A stretch of DNA of 8,669 bases from Desulfurococcales archaeon ex4484_204 (GCA_002255065.1 NJEF01000034.1:1-8669), one strand, 5' to 3'. Numbered from the stretch's first letter, positions 1 to 6,875 are shown. The notes: generated by a model from the letters alone, not told the origin. Translations and numbers: made by a program.

Positions 1-2856
1 TTCCTTGAAGGTCCTCCTACAGCTAATGGCTACCCACACGTAGGGCACGCTAGGGGTAGGGTGTATAAGGACTTCGTACTTAGGTACTACAGGCTGAAGG
101 GCTACAACGTCTGGGCCCAGGCAGGGTGGGACGAGCAGGGCCTCCCAGTCGAGGTGGAGGTTGAGAAGAAGCTCGGAGTGAAGAGGAAGAAGGAGATCTC
201 GGAGAGGGTGGGTCTAGAGAGGTTTGTTAAGGAGTGTAACAACTTAGTTGAGTATTACCTAAGGTACTGGAAGGACTACGTAACGGTTAGGCTAGGCTTA
301 TGGCTCGACCTCGACAACGCTTACGAGACAAGGAAGGCTAGGTACATACAGTACGTATGGCACCTAATAAAGGAGGCCTGGAGGAAGGGGTTGCTGTACG
401 AGGGCTTCAGGGTGCTTCCCTTCTGCCCCAGGTGCGAGACCGCGTTAAGCGATGCCGAGGTAGATCAGGGGTACCAGGAGAAGGTGTCCCCATCGATATA
501 CGTTAAGTTCAAGGTTAGCGGCAGTAATAGGGAGTACCTAGTAATATGGACTACGACCCCATGGACCCTCATAGATAACGAGGCTGTAGCAGTTAAACCA
601 GACGGTATTTACTGTAGGGTTAGGGTTAGGGATGAGACTTGGATCGTGGCTAAGAACCTAGTCGATGACGTTATGAGGAAGGCAGGGGTGCCTAGCTGGG
701 AGTGTGTTAGCGAGTTTAAAGGGGAGGCCCTTAAAGGGTTACGATACGTTCACCCACTGCTGGAGGAGGTCCCAATCCATAAGGATCACGTAAATGCACA
801 TAAAGTCATACTCGCCGACTTCGTATCGCTAGAGGAGGGAACGGGCCTAGTCCACATAGCGCCTGGCCACGGGCCAGAAGACTTTGAGGTAGGGCTTATG
901 TACGGGCTACCGATCACTAGCAACGTCGAGATCAACGGAGTGTTCAACGAGCTAGGAGGGCTTTTCAAGGGGCTGTACGTAGATGAAGCCTCAAAGAAGG
1001 TTGCCAGGGTTCTTAGGGAGAAGGGGCTCCTCATACATGAAGGCGTGATAACCCACTCCTACCCCCACTGCTGGAGGTGTCACACACCTCTCATCTATAG
1101 AGCGGATAAGCAGTGGTATCTAAGGGTGAGCTCCCTACGCAGCGAGCTATTAAGGGCTTTAAGCGAGGTCGAGATATTCCCTGAGAAGCTTAGGGCTAGG
1201 TTCGAGAACTGGCTTGCTAACGTTAAGGACTGGACCATATCCAGGTCTAGGATCTGGGGCACCCCGCTACCTATATGGAGGTGTAAGGAGGATCCCAATA
1301 AGGTGCTAGTTATTGGAAGCATTGAGGAGCTTAAAAGGTACTCCCTAGGAGCCCCTAACGTTAGCGATGACGACATGGTTCACAGGCCATGGATAGATAG
1401 GGTAAGGCTAGCTACTAATGACTGCAGGGAGTGGGTTAGGGAGCCGTATGTCCTCGACGTATGGCTAGATAGCGGTATAGCCTGGATAGCGTCAGTTGAT
1501 GGTTTAAGGAACAAGGAGCTGTTCACTAAGCTCTTTCCGTACAACTTCGTAACGGAGGGCATCGACCAGACTAGGGGCTGGTTCTACTCACTAATAGCGT
1601 CCTCGGTAATCCTGACCGGGAGGGCTCCCTATAAGCAGATACTGATGCAGGGCTTAGTGCTCGATAAGTTCGGGAGGAAGATGTCTAAACACCTAGGCAA
1701 CGTTGTTTGGGCTAAGGACATTCTAGAGAAATACGGTGCTGACCCTCTAAGGCTTTACATCCTTTCAAAGTACCCGCCGGGAGAGCCCTTCATGTTCGAC
1801 CCGGACGAGGTTAAGGAGGCTGTAAGTAAGCTTAACATAATCTGGAACGTGTTTAGGTTCGCGTTAACCTACATGAAGCTAGACCGCTTCACTCCCAGGA
1901 GGTACCCCCTTAAATCCTTAATCCATCTAGCTAGGAAGGAGGACCTGTGGATACTTTCACGTGTTAACAGCATGCTCAGAAGGTATAATGAGGCTGTGAG
2001 GTCCTACGAGCTCCATAAAGCTACTAGGGAGGTAATGAATTTCTTCATCGAGGACGTAAGCCATGGCTACCTAAGGCTTGTTAGGCCTAGGGTGTGGAGG
2101 GAGGAGGGCAACGATAAGTACGTGGTCTACAGCGTCCTCCACTACATATTAATGAGGGCTCTTAAAGCTCTAGCGCCGATCGTGCCGCACTTCTCTGAGG
2201 CTTTATGGCAGGAATTCTTTAGGGTTATCGAGCCCGACCTAGAGGAGAGCATACACCTGAGCGTTATGGAACCCGTTGATGAGGGCTTCATTAACAGCGG
2301 GCTTGAGGAGGCGTTTGCACATGCCTTTAACGTTGTATCCCTAATAGCGTCCTTAAGGAACTCCGTGGGAATTAAGCTTAGGTGGCCTGTAAGGGAGGTT
2401 GTAGTGCTTACTAGCGATAGCGGGCTGACTAAAGCCCTCAACGAGGTTAGGGAAATTCTTGAATTCCTAGGCAACGCGAAGAGAGTGAAGGTCGTTGCCA
2501 AGGAGCCCCTAGAGTGTTCAGGGGGTAACTATGTGGTTGCTGAGGCCGGCGGGGTAAGGGTTTACCTACCTAGAACACTGGATAAGGACCTCTACTACGA
2601 GGCCCTGGCTAAGGAGCTCATAAGGAGGGCGCAGGTTATGAGGAACTTAATGAACCTAAACGTTGAGGAGTACGTAGTGCTGGGTATCGATACCAGCGAT
2701 GAAGACATCGCTGAAGCCCTCAGGAGGCACATGGGTTTCATAGCTAACGAAGTTAGGGCGAGGGAGGTTATGAGAACCGTTACAGACGACATGTTCAGTA
2801 AGTCATGGGTCATTGAGGGCATAAAGGTCAAGATAGGTATTAGGAGGCTGGGTTAA
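1..2856 (+). CDS. ileS: Isoleucyl-tRNA synthetase, 5' partial
   Basis: Cytoplasmic class I aminoacyl-tRNA synthetase that charges tRNA-Ile and edits misactivated valine. The frame is open from base 1, so the start is outside the window; 951 residues are visible and I estimate about 40 N-terminal residues are missing. Numbering from the first visible residue: the HIGH-type signature is PHVGH (12-16), followed by the WDEQGLPVE stretch typical of IleRS. A CxxC pair (CPRC) lies near 141-144. The CP1 editing domain shows WTTTPWT from 183 and GHGPEDF (289-295) with the editing-site Asp at 294. A second CxxC pair (CWRC) lies near 357-360. WTISRSRIWGTPLPIW marks the return to the catalytic core, and the KMSKS loop is KMSKH (560-564). 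An anticodon-binding domain and C-terminal tail follow. The stop overlaps the ATG of the kinase gene by one base, so the two are probably cotranscribed. Leu and Val synthetases are less likely given the WDEQGLPVE and editing motifs. Confidence 0.96.
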   Translation, partial: FLEGPPTANGYPHVGHARGRVYKDFVLRYYRLKGYNVWAQAGWDEQGLPVEVEVEKKLGVKRKKEISERVGLERFVKECNNLVEYYLRYWKDYVTVRLGLWLDLDNAYETRKARYIQYVWHLIKEAWRKGLLYEGFRVLPFCPRCETALSDAEVDQGYQEKVSPSIYVKFKVSGSNREYLVIWTTTPWTLIDNEAVAVKPDGIYCRVRVRDETWIVAKNLVDDVMRKAGVPSWECVSEFKGEALKGLRYVHPLLEEVPIHKDHVNAHKVILADFVSLEEGTGLVHIAPGHGPEDFEVGLMYGLPITSNVEINGVFNELGGLFKGLYVDEASKKVARVLREKGLLIHEGVITHSYPHCWRCHTPLIYRADKQWYLRVSSLRSELLRALSEVEIFPEKLRARFENWLANVKDWTISRSRIWGTPLPIWRCKEDPNKVLVIGSIEELKRYSLGAPNVSDDDMVHRPWIDRVRLATNDCREWVREPYVLDVWLDSGIAWIASVDGLRNKELFTKLFPYNFVTEGIDQTRGWFYSLIASSVILTGRAPYKQILMQGLVLDKFGRKMSKHLGNVVWAKDILEKYGADPLRLYILSKYPPGEPFMFDPDEVKEAVSKLNIIWNVFRFALTYMKLDRFTPRRYPLKSLIHLARKEDLWILSRVNSMLRRYNEAVRSYELHKATREVMNFFIEDVSHGYLRLVRPRVWREEGNDKYVVYSVLHYILMRALKALAPIVPHFSEALWQEFFRVIEPDLEESIHLSVMEPVDEGFINSGLEEAFAHAFNVVSLIASLRNSVGIKLRWPVREVVVLTSDSGLTKALNEVREILEFLGNAKRVKVVAKEPLECSGGNYVVAEAGGVRVYLPRTLDKDLYYEALAKELIRRAQVMRNLMNLNVEEYVVLGIDTSDEDIAEALRRHMGFIANEVRAREVMRTVTDDMFSKSWVIEGIKVKIGIRRLG
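2842..2847 (+). promoter_or_regulatory. Ribosome-binding site of the kinase gene
   Basis: AGGAGG lies inside the last codons of ileS, 8 bases before the ATG at 2856. It fits the archaeal anti-Shine-Dalgarno sequence and supports this start despite the TAATG overlap, suggesting translational coupling to ileS. Confidence 0.7.
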
Positions 2857-3821
2857 TGCTCCTCGTAGCTGGCTCTCTAAACTACGACGTAAACCTCTAC
2901 GTTGATCACTTCGCCCCACCTAAGTCCGTGGTTAAGGATATTAAGAGGTTTCTAGGGGGTTCGGGGGGTAACGCTGCAGTAGCTGCTGCAAGGTTTTTAG
3001 GGCCGGGTAAAGTAGCAATGCTAGCTGCAGTGGGTGATGACGATATAGGAGCGATGCACTTAGAAGCGCTTAAGAATGAGGGGATCGATACTTCATTGGT
3101 TAACGTCTTAAAGGGTGTTGAGTCCGGGCAGGCATTCATAGCTATAAGGCCTGATGGGGAGAACGCTATTTACAGCTACTACGGAGCTAACTCCCTACTC
3201 GGCATCAAAAATGTTGTGGATGACGTTAGGGACTTCATGAGGAGGGCGAAGGTTGTGCTAATAATGAACCCGCCAGTTAAGGTTGCTGAGGAACTTGCGT
3301 TTATGGCTAAGGAACTAGGCATTTTAGTTATCTGGGACCCGGGGACCATGTCAAGGTATGGTATAGGGGTCCTCGGTAAGTTAGTGAAGTTAGCTGACTA
3401 CATAGCACCTAATAGGGGCGAGCTACTATTAATGACCTCCTCACAGAGCCTTCGAGACTCGGCGAAGTCGCTCTGGGGCCTTAACAAGGGCTTAGTAGTA
3501 ATTTCCAAGGAGGGTAAAGAGGGTGTTAGGATTCTATACCCCAACATGCAGGCATACCATGTTAGTAGCGTCTCCCCTGAAGCCCTAGGTTTAAAGATCG
3601 TCTCAACCGTTGGGTGCGGCGACGCGTTCGTAGGTGTATTCTCAGCGATGAAGGCTCTGGGCTGCAACGACCTGGAGAGCGCTGTTTACGCAACATGCGC
3701 TGCCTCTATTAAGGCTTCGAGGGAGGATCCGCGGGGATCTCCAACCCATAACGAAATGGTGTCCAAGTACTTGAACACATGTAGTGATGCTGTGAAGGTT
3801 ATCCCATATAGGTTAATATAG
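2856..3821 (+). CDS. PfkB/ribokinase-family carbohydrate kinase (candidate ribose-1-phosphate or nucleoside kinase)
   Basis: A 321-residue PfkB-family kinase, a usual length for the family. The substrate-side N-terminus is GSLNYD (6-11). PfkB signature 1 is GGSGGNAAVAAA (34-45). Signature 2, the anion hole with the catalytic base, is STVGCGDAF (250-258), with Asp256 as the expected proton acceptor. An ASREDPRGSP segment near 286-297 resembles the C-terminal nucleotide-site region of archaeal relatives. The STVGxGD form, with Ser in place of the common Asp of DTxGAGD, recalls the FruK/LacC branch that phosphorylates sugar phosphates. Substrate is not readable from sequence. Because an R15P isomerase lies two genes downstream, I infer that an ADP-dependent ribose-1-phosphate kinase, as known from Thermococcus kodakarensis, is plausible; a ribokinase or nucleoside kinase is the alternative. 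The start is the ATG overlapping the ileS stop and preceded by AGGAGG. Family assignment is firm; substrate is tentative. Confidence 0.85.
   Translation: MLLVAGSLNYDVNLYVDHFAPPKSVVKDIKRFLGGSGGNAAVAAARFLGPGKVAMLAAVGDDDIGAMHLEALKNEGIDTSLVNVLKGVESGQAFIAIRPDGENAIYSYYGANSLLGIKNVVDDVRDFMRRAKVVLIMNPPVKVAEELAFMAKELGILVIWDPGTMSRYGIGVLGKLVKLADYIAPNRGELLLMTSSQSLRDSAKSLWGLNKGLVVISKEGKEGVRILYPNMQAYHVSSVSPEALGLKIVSTVGCGDAFVGVFSAMKALGCNDLESAVYATCAASIKASREDPRGSPTHNEMVSKYLNTCSDAVKVIPYRLI
3813..3820 (+). promoter_or_regulatory. Possible TATA box before the eIF2B-like gene
   Basis: TTAATATA overlaps the end of the kinase gene and sits about 50 bases before the ATG at 3870. It could give the paralogue pair its own transcript starting near 3843-3847. 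AT-rich hexamers also arise by chance in coding sequence, and no clear BRE is seen, so this is weak. Confidence 0.25.
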
Positions 3822-3869
3822 GCTATTGCTAACATCTTACTAAACACCCATAGGTAGAGGGTACCACTT

Positions 3870-4886
3870 ATGCTGCTCCCAAGTGAGTGCCCTAAAGCTG
3901 TTAGGGATACGGTGAGGTTATGTAAGGACTTAAGGCAGGGCAGGATACTGGGTTCGACGGAGGCTGCCTGCAAGACCCTTGATACCCTCACTACAGCTGC
4001 TGGGGAGTGCGGTAAGCTATTCAATAGCTACTTAATAGAGTGGGTTCCACGTATAATAGAGTCGAGGCCCACCTCCCTAGTCATGATAAACCTAACCAGG
4101 GAGTTTCTTGAGAGGTACTTAGAGGCGTTAAAGGAGGGAGGTGTTGATGAAGCCCTAGGTAGGGTTAAGGATATCGTTGACAGCATTAAGAGACACGTTA
4201 GTAGTGTGAGGGACGCGGTCACGTCCCTAGGGTCTCGCAGGATATCTGATGGCGATGTAATACTAACGCACTCCTATAGCTCAACGATAATTAACCTACT
4301 GCGTAAGGCTTTAGAGAGGGGGCTCACTTTCTCCGTCTACGTAACCGAGTCTAGACCTATAGGGGAGGGGCTGATTACAGCTGAGGCCCTATCTAGAATG
4401 GGTATTAAGACGTTCCTAGTTGTTGATTCAGCTGTTAGGTTCGTTATGAAGAGGGTCTCTAAGGTATTTGTTAGCGCCGACGCCGTTGCTGCTAATGGTG
4501 CTGTTGTTAATAAGATCGGGACATCCCTTGTAGCGCTAGCAGCTAAGGAGGCTAGAGTGAGGGTGTATGTAGCAGCGGGTACCTACAAGTTCGGGTTCGA
4601 GACGGTCTTCGGGGAGCTAATAGAGGGAGTCATGCTAAACGACCCCAACCTAATAATACCGAGTAAGGAGTGGGTTGAGAAGCTGGCTGGTAGGGTCGTT
4701 ACTAGGGAGCCGCTGTTCGATGTAACACCGCCCGAATACATAGACGCGATAATAACTGAGCACGGGCTCGTGGCCCCCCAGGCAATACCCATATTAATGA
4801 AGGGGGTCTACGGGTGGCCCCCGAGGGTTAAGTCTATTGAGTCAATACTTAAGGAGGTGCAGAAGGTTGGGGGTCTACAGAGCTAA
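3870..4886 (+). CDS. eIF2B-alpha/R15P isomerase-family protein lacking the catalytic Cys
   Basis: A 338-residue member of the eIF2B alpha/beta/delta superfamily, which contains initiation-factor exchange subunits and sugar-phosphate isomerases. The N-terminal half is helical, with GSTEAACKTL near 28-37 as in eIF2B-type proteins. The C-terminal Rossmann-like half contains GDVILTHSYSS, YVTESRP, NGAVVNKIGTS and FDVTPPEYID. Aligned with the next gene, position 135 is Ser where R15P isomerase has its catalytic Cys; the catalytic-type Asp is kept at 204. LTHSYS resembles the LTHAYS of eukaryotic eIF2B-alpha, so R15P isomerase activity is unlikely. Gly237 replaces the usual Glu of AE(T/S)YKF. ATG 3870 is chosen because a stop lies in frame at 3855-3857; a partial ribosome-binding site (AGAGGG, 3856-3861) precedes it. 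It is 48 bases after the kinase gene and overlaps the R15P isomerase gene. True archaeal role unknown; it may be a regulatory or heteromer partner. Confidence 0.85.
   Translation: MLLPSECPKAVRDTVRLCKDLRQGRILGSTEAACKTLDTLTTAAGECGKLFNSYLIEWVPRIIESRPTSLVMINLTREFLERYLEALKEGGVDEALGRVKDIVDSIKRHVSSVRDAVTSLGSRRISDGDVILTHSYSSTIINLLRKALERGLTFSVYVTESRPIGEGLITAEALSRMGIKTFLVVDSAVRFVMKRVSKVFVSADAVAANGAVVNKIGTSLVALAAKEARVRVYVAAGTYKFGFETVFGELIEGVMLNDPNLIIPSKEWVEKLAGRVVTREPLFDVTPPEYIDAIITEHGLVAPQAIPILMKGVYGWPPRVKSIESILKEVQKVGGLQS
4483..4576 (+). repeat. 94-bp tract identical to 5483-5576 (copy 1)
   Basis: Every base matches positions 5483-5576 in the adjacent paralogue, at an offset of exactly 1000 bases. 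It covers residues 205-236 of the eIF2B-like protein, including NGAVVNKIGT. Flanking sequence is clearly diverged, and synonymous sites are identical inside the tract only. This fits a gene-conversion tract rather than a mobile repeat. Confidence 0.95.
4714..4760 (+). repeat. 47-bp tract identical to 5705-5751 (copy 1)
   Basis: A second perfect match between the paralogues, at offset 991. It encodes the conserved FDVTPPEYIDAIITE segment (about residues 282-297). The DNA between the two tracts is diverged and differs in length by 9 bases, so this is a separate tract or the remnant of a longer one. Confidence 0.93.
4851..4859 (+). promoter_or_regulatory. Ribosome-binding site deciding the R15P isomerase start
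   Basis: AAGGAGGTG lies in the last codons of the eIF2B-like gene, 7 bases before TTG 4867. This favours TTG 4867 over the in-frame TTG at 4837, which has no comparable site. It implies coupling of the two genes. Confidence 0.75.
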
Positions 4887-5874
4887 GTTCCCTAGTGAGG
4901 TAACACGGATTAGAGAGGACATAAGGGTTATGAGGATTAGGGGGGCAGGTAAGATTGCTAGGGCAGGTGCTGAAGCCCTAGCTATAGCCGCTGAGCTGTA
5001 CAGAGGGGATGACCTGGCGGGCTTCCTTAAGTACATAGAGGATGTAGCCGATTACGTGAGGAGTGCTCGCCCAACCGCTGTATCGCTACCTAACGCCATC
5101 TCATATGTAATCACTAGGCTTAGGAGGGCTAAGCCGCTGAGTGTTAGCGAGGCTAGGGAACTGGTAGTTAAGGCTGCTAGGACGTTCATAAGCTACTCCT
5201 TAAGGGCTGTTAAGGTAATAGGGGAGCTTGGGGCTAAGAGGATAGAGAACGGCGACGTCGTCATGACCCACTGCCACAGCACCGCTGCGGTCTCCGTCAT
5301 AGCTACAGCCCACAGGATGGGTAAGGTGAACACCGTTTACGTTAAGGAGACCAGGCCTAGGATGCAGGGCCTCATAACGGCTAAGGCGCTGGCCGACGAA
5401 GGCCTCGACGTCATACTAATACCTGATTCATCGACTAGGTACTTCATGAAGAAGGTGAATAAGGTCGTGGTTGGAGCTGACACCGTTGCTGCTAATGGTG
5501 CTGTTGTTAATAAGATCGGGACATCCCTTGTAGCGCTAGCAGCTAAGGAGGCTAGAGTGAGGGTGTATGTAGCAGCTGAGACCTACAAGTTCAGCCCCAT
5601 GACGGTTGTTGGGGAGCTGGTTCCCATCGAGGTTAGGGAGCCGGCAGAGATAGTTAGTGAGGAGTGGTTAAGGAAGAACCCCAGGGTGGAGGTCTTCAAC
5701 CCGGTGTTCGATGTAACACCGCCCGAATACATAGACGCGATAATAACTGAGAAGGGCGTTATACCCCCTCAAGCAGCGATTTTAATACTCATGGAGGAGT
5801 ACGGCTTAAGTATTAAAGAGATCGTCGGGGTTGCTGAGGAAACAGAGCTTAAGGAGGAGGAGTTAAGGGAGTAG
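4867..5874 (+). CDS. Ribose-1,5-bisphosphate isomerase
   Basis: A 335-residue protein predicted to convert ribose-1,5-bisphosphate to ribulose-1,5-bisphosphate, the step feeding form III Rubisco in archaeal nucleotide salvage. It shows the family landmarks IRGAGKIAR (near 22-30), RPTAVSLPNA, GAKRIENGDVVMTHCHS, ETRP, GADTV, NGAVVNKIGT, AAETYKF and FDVTPPEYIDAIITE. Cys136 (in MTHCHS) and Asp205 (in GADT) are 69 residues apart, the same spacing as Cys133 and Asp202 of the T. kodakarensis enzyme as I recall it. The start is TTG 4867, with AAGGAGGTG 7 bases upstream; the frame also opens at TTG 4837, which would add 10 residues. The gene overlaps the upstream paralogue by 20 bases and the convergent nuclease gene by 12. 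Two stretches are base-identical to the paralogue. No Rubisco or AMP phosphorylase gene is in the window to complete the pathway. Confidence 0.92.
   Translation: MGVYRAKFPSEVTRIREDIRVMRIRGAGKIARAGAEALAIAAELYRGDDLAGFLKYIEDVADYVRSARPTAVSLPNAISYVITRLRRAKPLSVSEARELVVKAARTFISYSLRAVKVIGELGAKRIENGDVVMTHCHSTAAVSVIATAHRMGKVNTVYVKETRPRMQGLITAKALADEGLDVILIPDSSTRYFMKKVNKVVVGADTVAANGAVVNKIGTSLVALAAKEARVRVYVAAETYKFSPMTVVGELVPIEVREPAEIVSEEWLRKNPRVEVFNPVFDVTPPEYIDAIITEKGVIPPQAAILILMEEYGLSIKEIVGVAEETELKEEELRE
5483..5576 (+). repeat. 94-bp tract identical to 4483-4576 (copy 2)
   Basis: Second copy of the perfect tract, within R15P isomerase just after the catalytic Asp205 codon. Identity ends at the codon before Glu238, which is Gly237 in the paralogue; a further 12 bases (5581-5592 against 4581-4592) then match. 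Confidence 0.95.
5705..5751 (+). repeat. 47-bp tract identical to 4714-4760 (copy 2)
   Basis: Second copy of the shorter tract, encoding the FDVTPPEYID region (about residues 280-295) of R15P isomerase. The bases immediately outside mismatch on both sides. Confidence 0.93.
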
Positions 5875-6765
5875 TACAGCGTCTATACCTAGCTTCCTCC
5901 TAACGTAGTTAGCAAACGCTCCAGCCCCGCTACTCCTAAATCTGTTAACCACTACTAACCTAGCCTTAGACTCCTTGACGTAGCTTATAAGGCCGTTAAA
6001 GTCGGCGTGGTCGCTAAACGCTACTAACCACCTCCTATTGCCGAGCATCCTGAAAGGCCTTGAGAACTCCCATCCAGACAGCACTAAGTGGTTGCCGGGG
6101 CCGTTAACCCTCCCGCCGTAGTGTCTTAAGTAGACGTACCAGCCGCCCCTTATAACCTCCCTACCCTCACTTGACGATGCGTGGAAGTAGTCGCCGAAAT
6201 GCAAGCCTAACCTCTCAGCAACCTTGGCTAGCAGGAACTGCTTGTGGGGTAGTAGAAACGGTGCGCTAATACCCTTATTCCTTAGCAGCTGCATAACCTC
6301 CTGAACCTTCCCGTAATACCCGTAGATGTAGACAGGGCCTTGGGAGAGTAGCTGCCTAACTAAATCAGCCAGGACATCATCTATGTAGTCATCGAAGTCC
6401 CTAACGTATCTAGGGTCGCCGTAAACGGCGTCGATGACTAGAACGTCGGCCTCAATAATAGGTGTGCTAATTCCGGGCTTCTTAAAGTCGCTTGTATATA
6501 CCGTTCTCAACCCTTCTGCATCCTCATAAATAACTTGGGCGGTCCCCGGTATGTGCTCCGCCTTAACCAACTCTATAACACCTCCACCCAGCTTAAGGTG
6601 CTGGCCGTAGCTAAGCCTGTAGGTAGTGCTTGAAGGGACCCTAAACCCTAAGGCGTTAAGCCACTCCACGGTTAGCGGGGTCCCAATGATTGTCTGGCCA
6701 AGGCTTATAGTCCTAGATATCCCAACTATGTGGTCTGAATGAATATGTGTTACGACTCTAGGCAT
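5863..6765 (-). CDS. Metallo-beta-lactamase-fold nuclease with beta-CASP-like features
   Basis: From ATG 6765 the protein is 300 residues. Metal-ligand motifs: HIHSDH (7-12, motif 2), His71 in AEHIPGT (motif 3), and Asp93 in YTSDF (motif 4). Asp112 in LVIDAVYG fits beta-CASP motif A, and His253 in FSDHADF fits motif B. The SDHADF pattern and size resemble SNM1-like DNA exonucleases and archaeal 'mRNA 3'-end processing' exonucleases, so DNA repair or RNA processing are both possible. A motif C residue is not clear (VVNRFR near 272-277). This ATG leaves only six residues before the first metal ligand, so the fold's first strands would be missing. The same frame is open back to 6867 and encodes plausible N-terminal sequence, but with no ATG, GTG or TTG; the true start is unresolved. 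The gene follows thrC on the same strand and converges with R15P isomerase. Confidence 0.82.
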   Translation of the reverse strand: MPRVVTHIHSDHIVGISRTISLGQTIIGTPLTVEWLNALGFRVPSSTTYRLSYGQHLKLGGGVIELVKAEHIPGTAQVIYEDAEGLRTVYTSDFKKPGISTPIIEADVLVIDAVYGDPRYVRDFDDYIDDVLADLVRQLLSQGPVYIYGYYGKVQEVMQLLRNKGISAPFLLPHKQFLLAKVAERLGLHFGDYFHASSSEGREVIRGGWYVYLRHYGGRVNGPGNHLVLSGWEFSRPFRMLGNRRWLVAFSDHADFNGLISYVKESKARLVVVNRFRSSGAGAFANYVRRKLGIDAVLLP

Positions 6766-6867
6766 TCCATCTACGTGCCCATCGATGACAGTGTCATCCC
6801 TTACTACTATCCCCCCATCACCTATTATCCTTAAGCCCTCAAGCTCCCTAGCTAGTACTAACGCCGC
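6766..6867 (-). other. Open upstream extension of the nuclease frame without a standard start codon
   Basis: 34 codons in frame with the nuclease follow a TGA at 6868-6870. The translation includes RIIGDGGIVVRDD and VIDGHVDG, which look like the strand and DG motif that normally precede HxHxDH in this fold. None of the codons is ATG, GTG or TTG. A strong GGAGGTGA (6868-6875) lies just upstream, and TTA (6859-6861), 6 bases after it, sits where a start codon would be expected. Possibilities are a TTG-to-TTA change, a sequencing error, or an unusual start such as one of the ATA codons at 6823-6828. Confidence 0.6.
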
Positions 6868-6875
6868 TCACCTCC
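6868..6875 (-). promoter_or_regulatory. Ribosome-binding site upstream of the nuclease frame
   Basis: GGAGGTGA on the minus strand is a full-strength archaeal Shine-Dalgarno sequence. It sits about 100 bases before ATG 6765, far too distant to serve it, which argues that translation begins near 6861. Confidence 0.55.

Noticed and set aside
615..631. Telomere-like TAGGGTTAGGGTTAGGG
   Set aside because: It lies in frame inside ileS and encodes alternating Arg and Val; it has only three units and no further array.
2950..2970. G-rich runs as a possible G-quadruplex
   Set aside because: The runs encode the PfkB GGSGGN signature and there are too few G-tracts for a convincing intramolecular quadruplex.
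3822..3869. tRNA, small RNA or terminator in the kinase to eIF2B-like gap
   Set aside because: Only 48 bases, with no stem-loop, T-run or tRNA-like segment that I could see.
786..4792. Minus-strand open frames of 60-119 codons across the plus-strand genes
   Set aside because: They are antisense to well-recognised genes, have low-complexity Ser/Leu/Thr-rich translations and no identifiable motifs.
4837..4866. TTG 4837 as the R15P isomerase start
   Set aside because: No ribosome-binding site precedes it, whereas TTG 4867 has AAGGAGGTG at 7 bases; the extra ten residues overlap the upstream gene and are Arg-rich with no family resemblance.
3870..4886. Calling the first paralogue a second R15P isomerase
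   Set aside because: The aligned catalytic Cys is Ser135 and the LTHSYS motif is eIF2B-alpha-like.
4483..5576. Direct repeats as an insertion sequence or attachment-site pair
   Set aside because: Both copies sit at equivalent codons of paralogous genes, with no transposase, inverted ends or target duplication.
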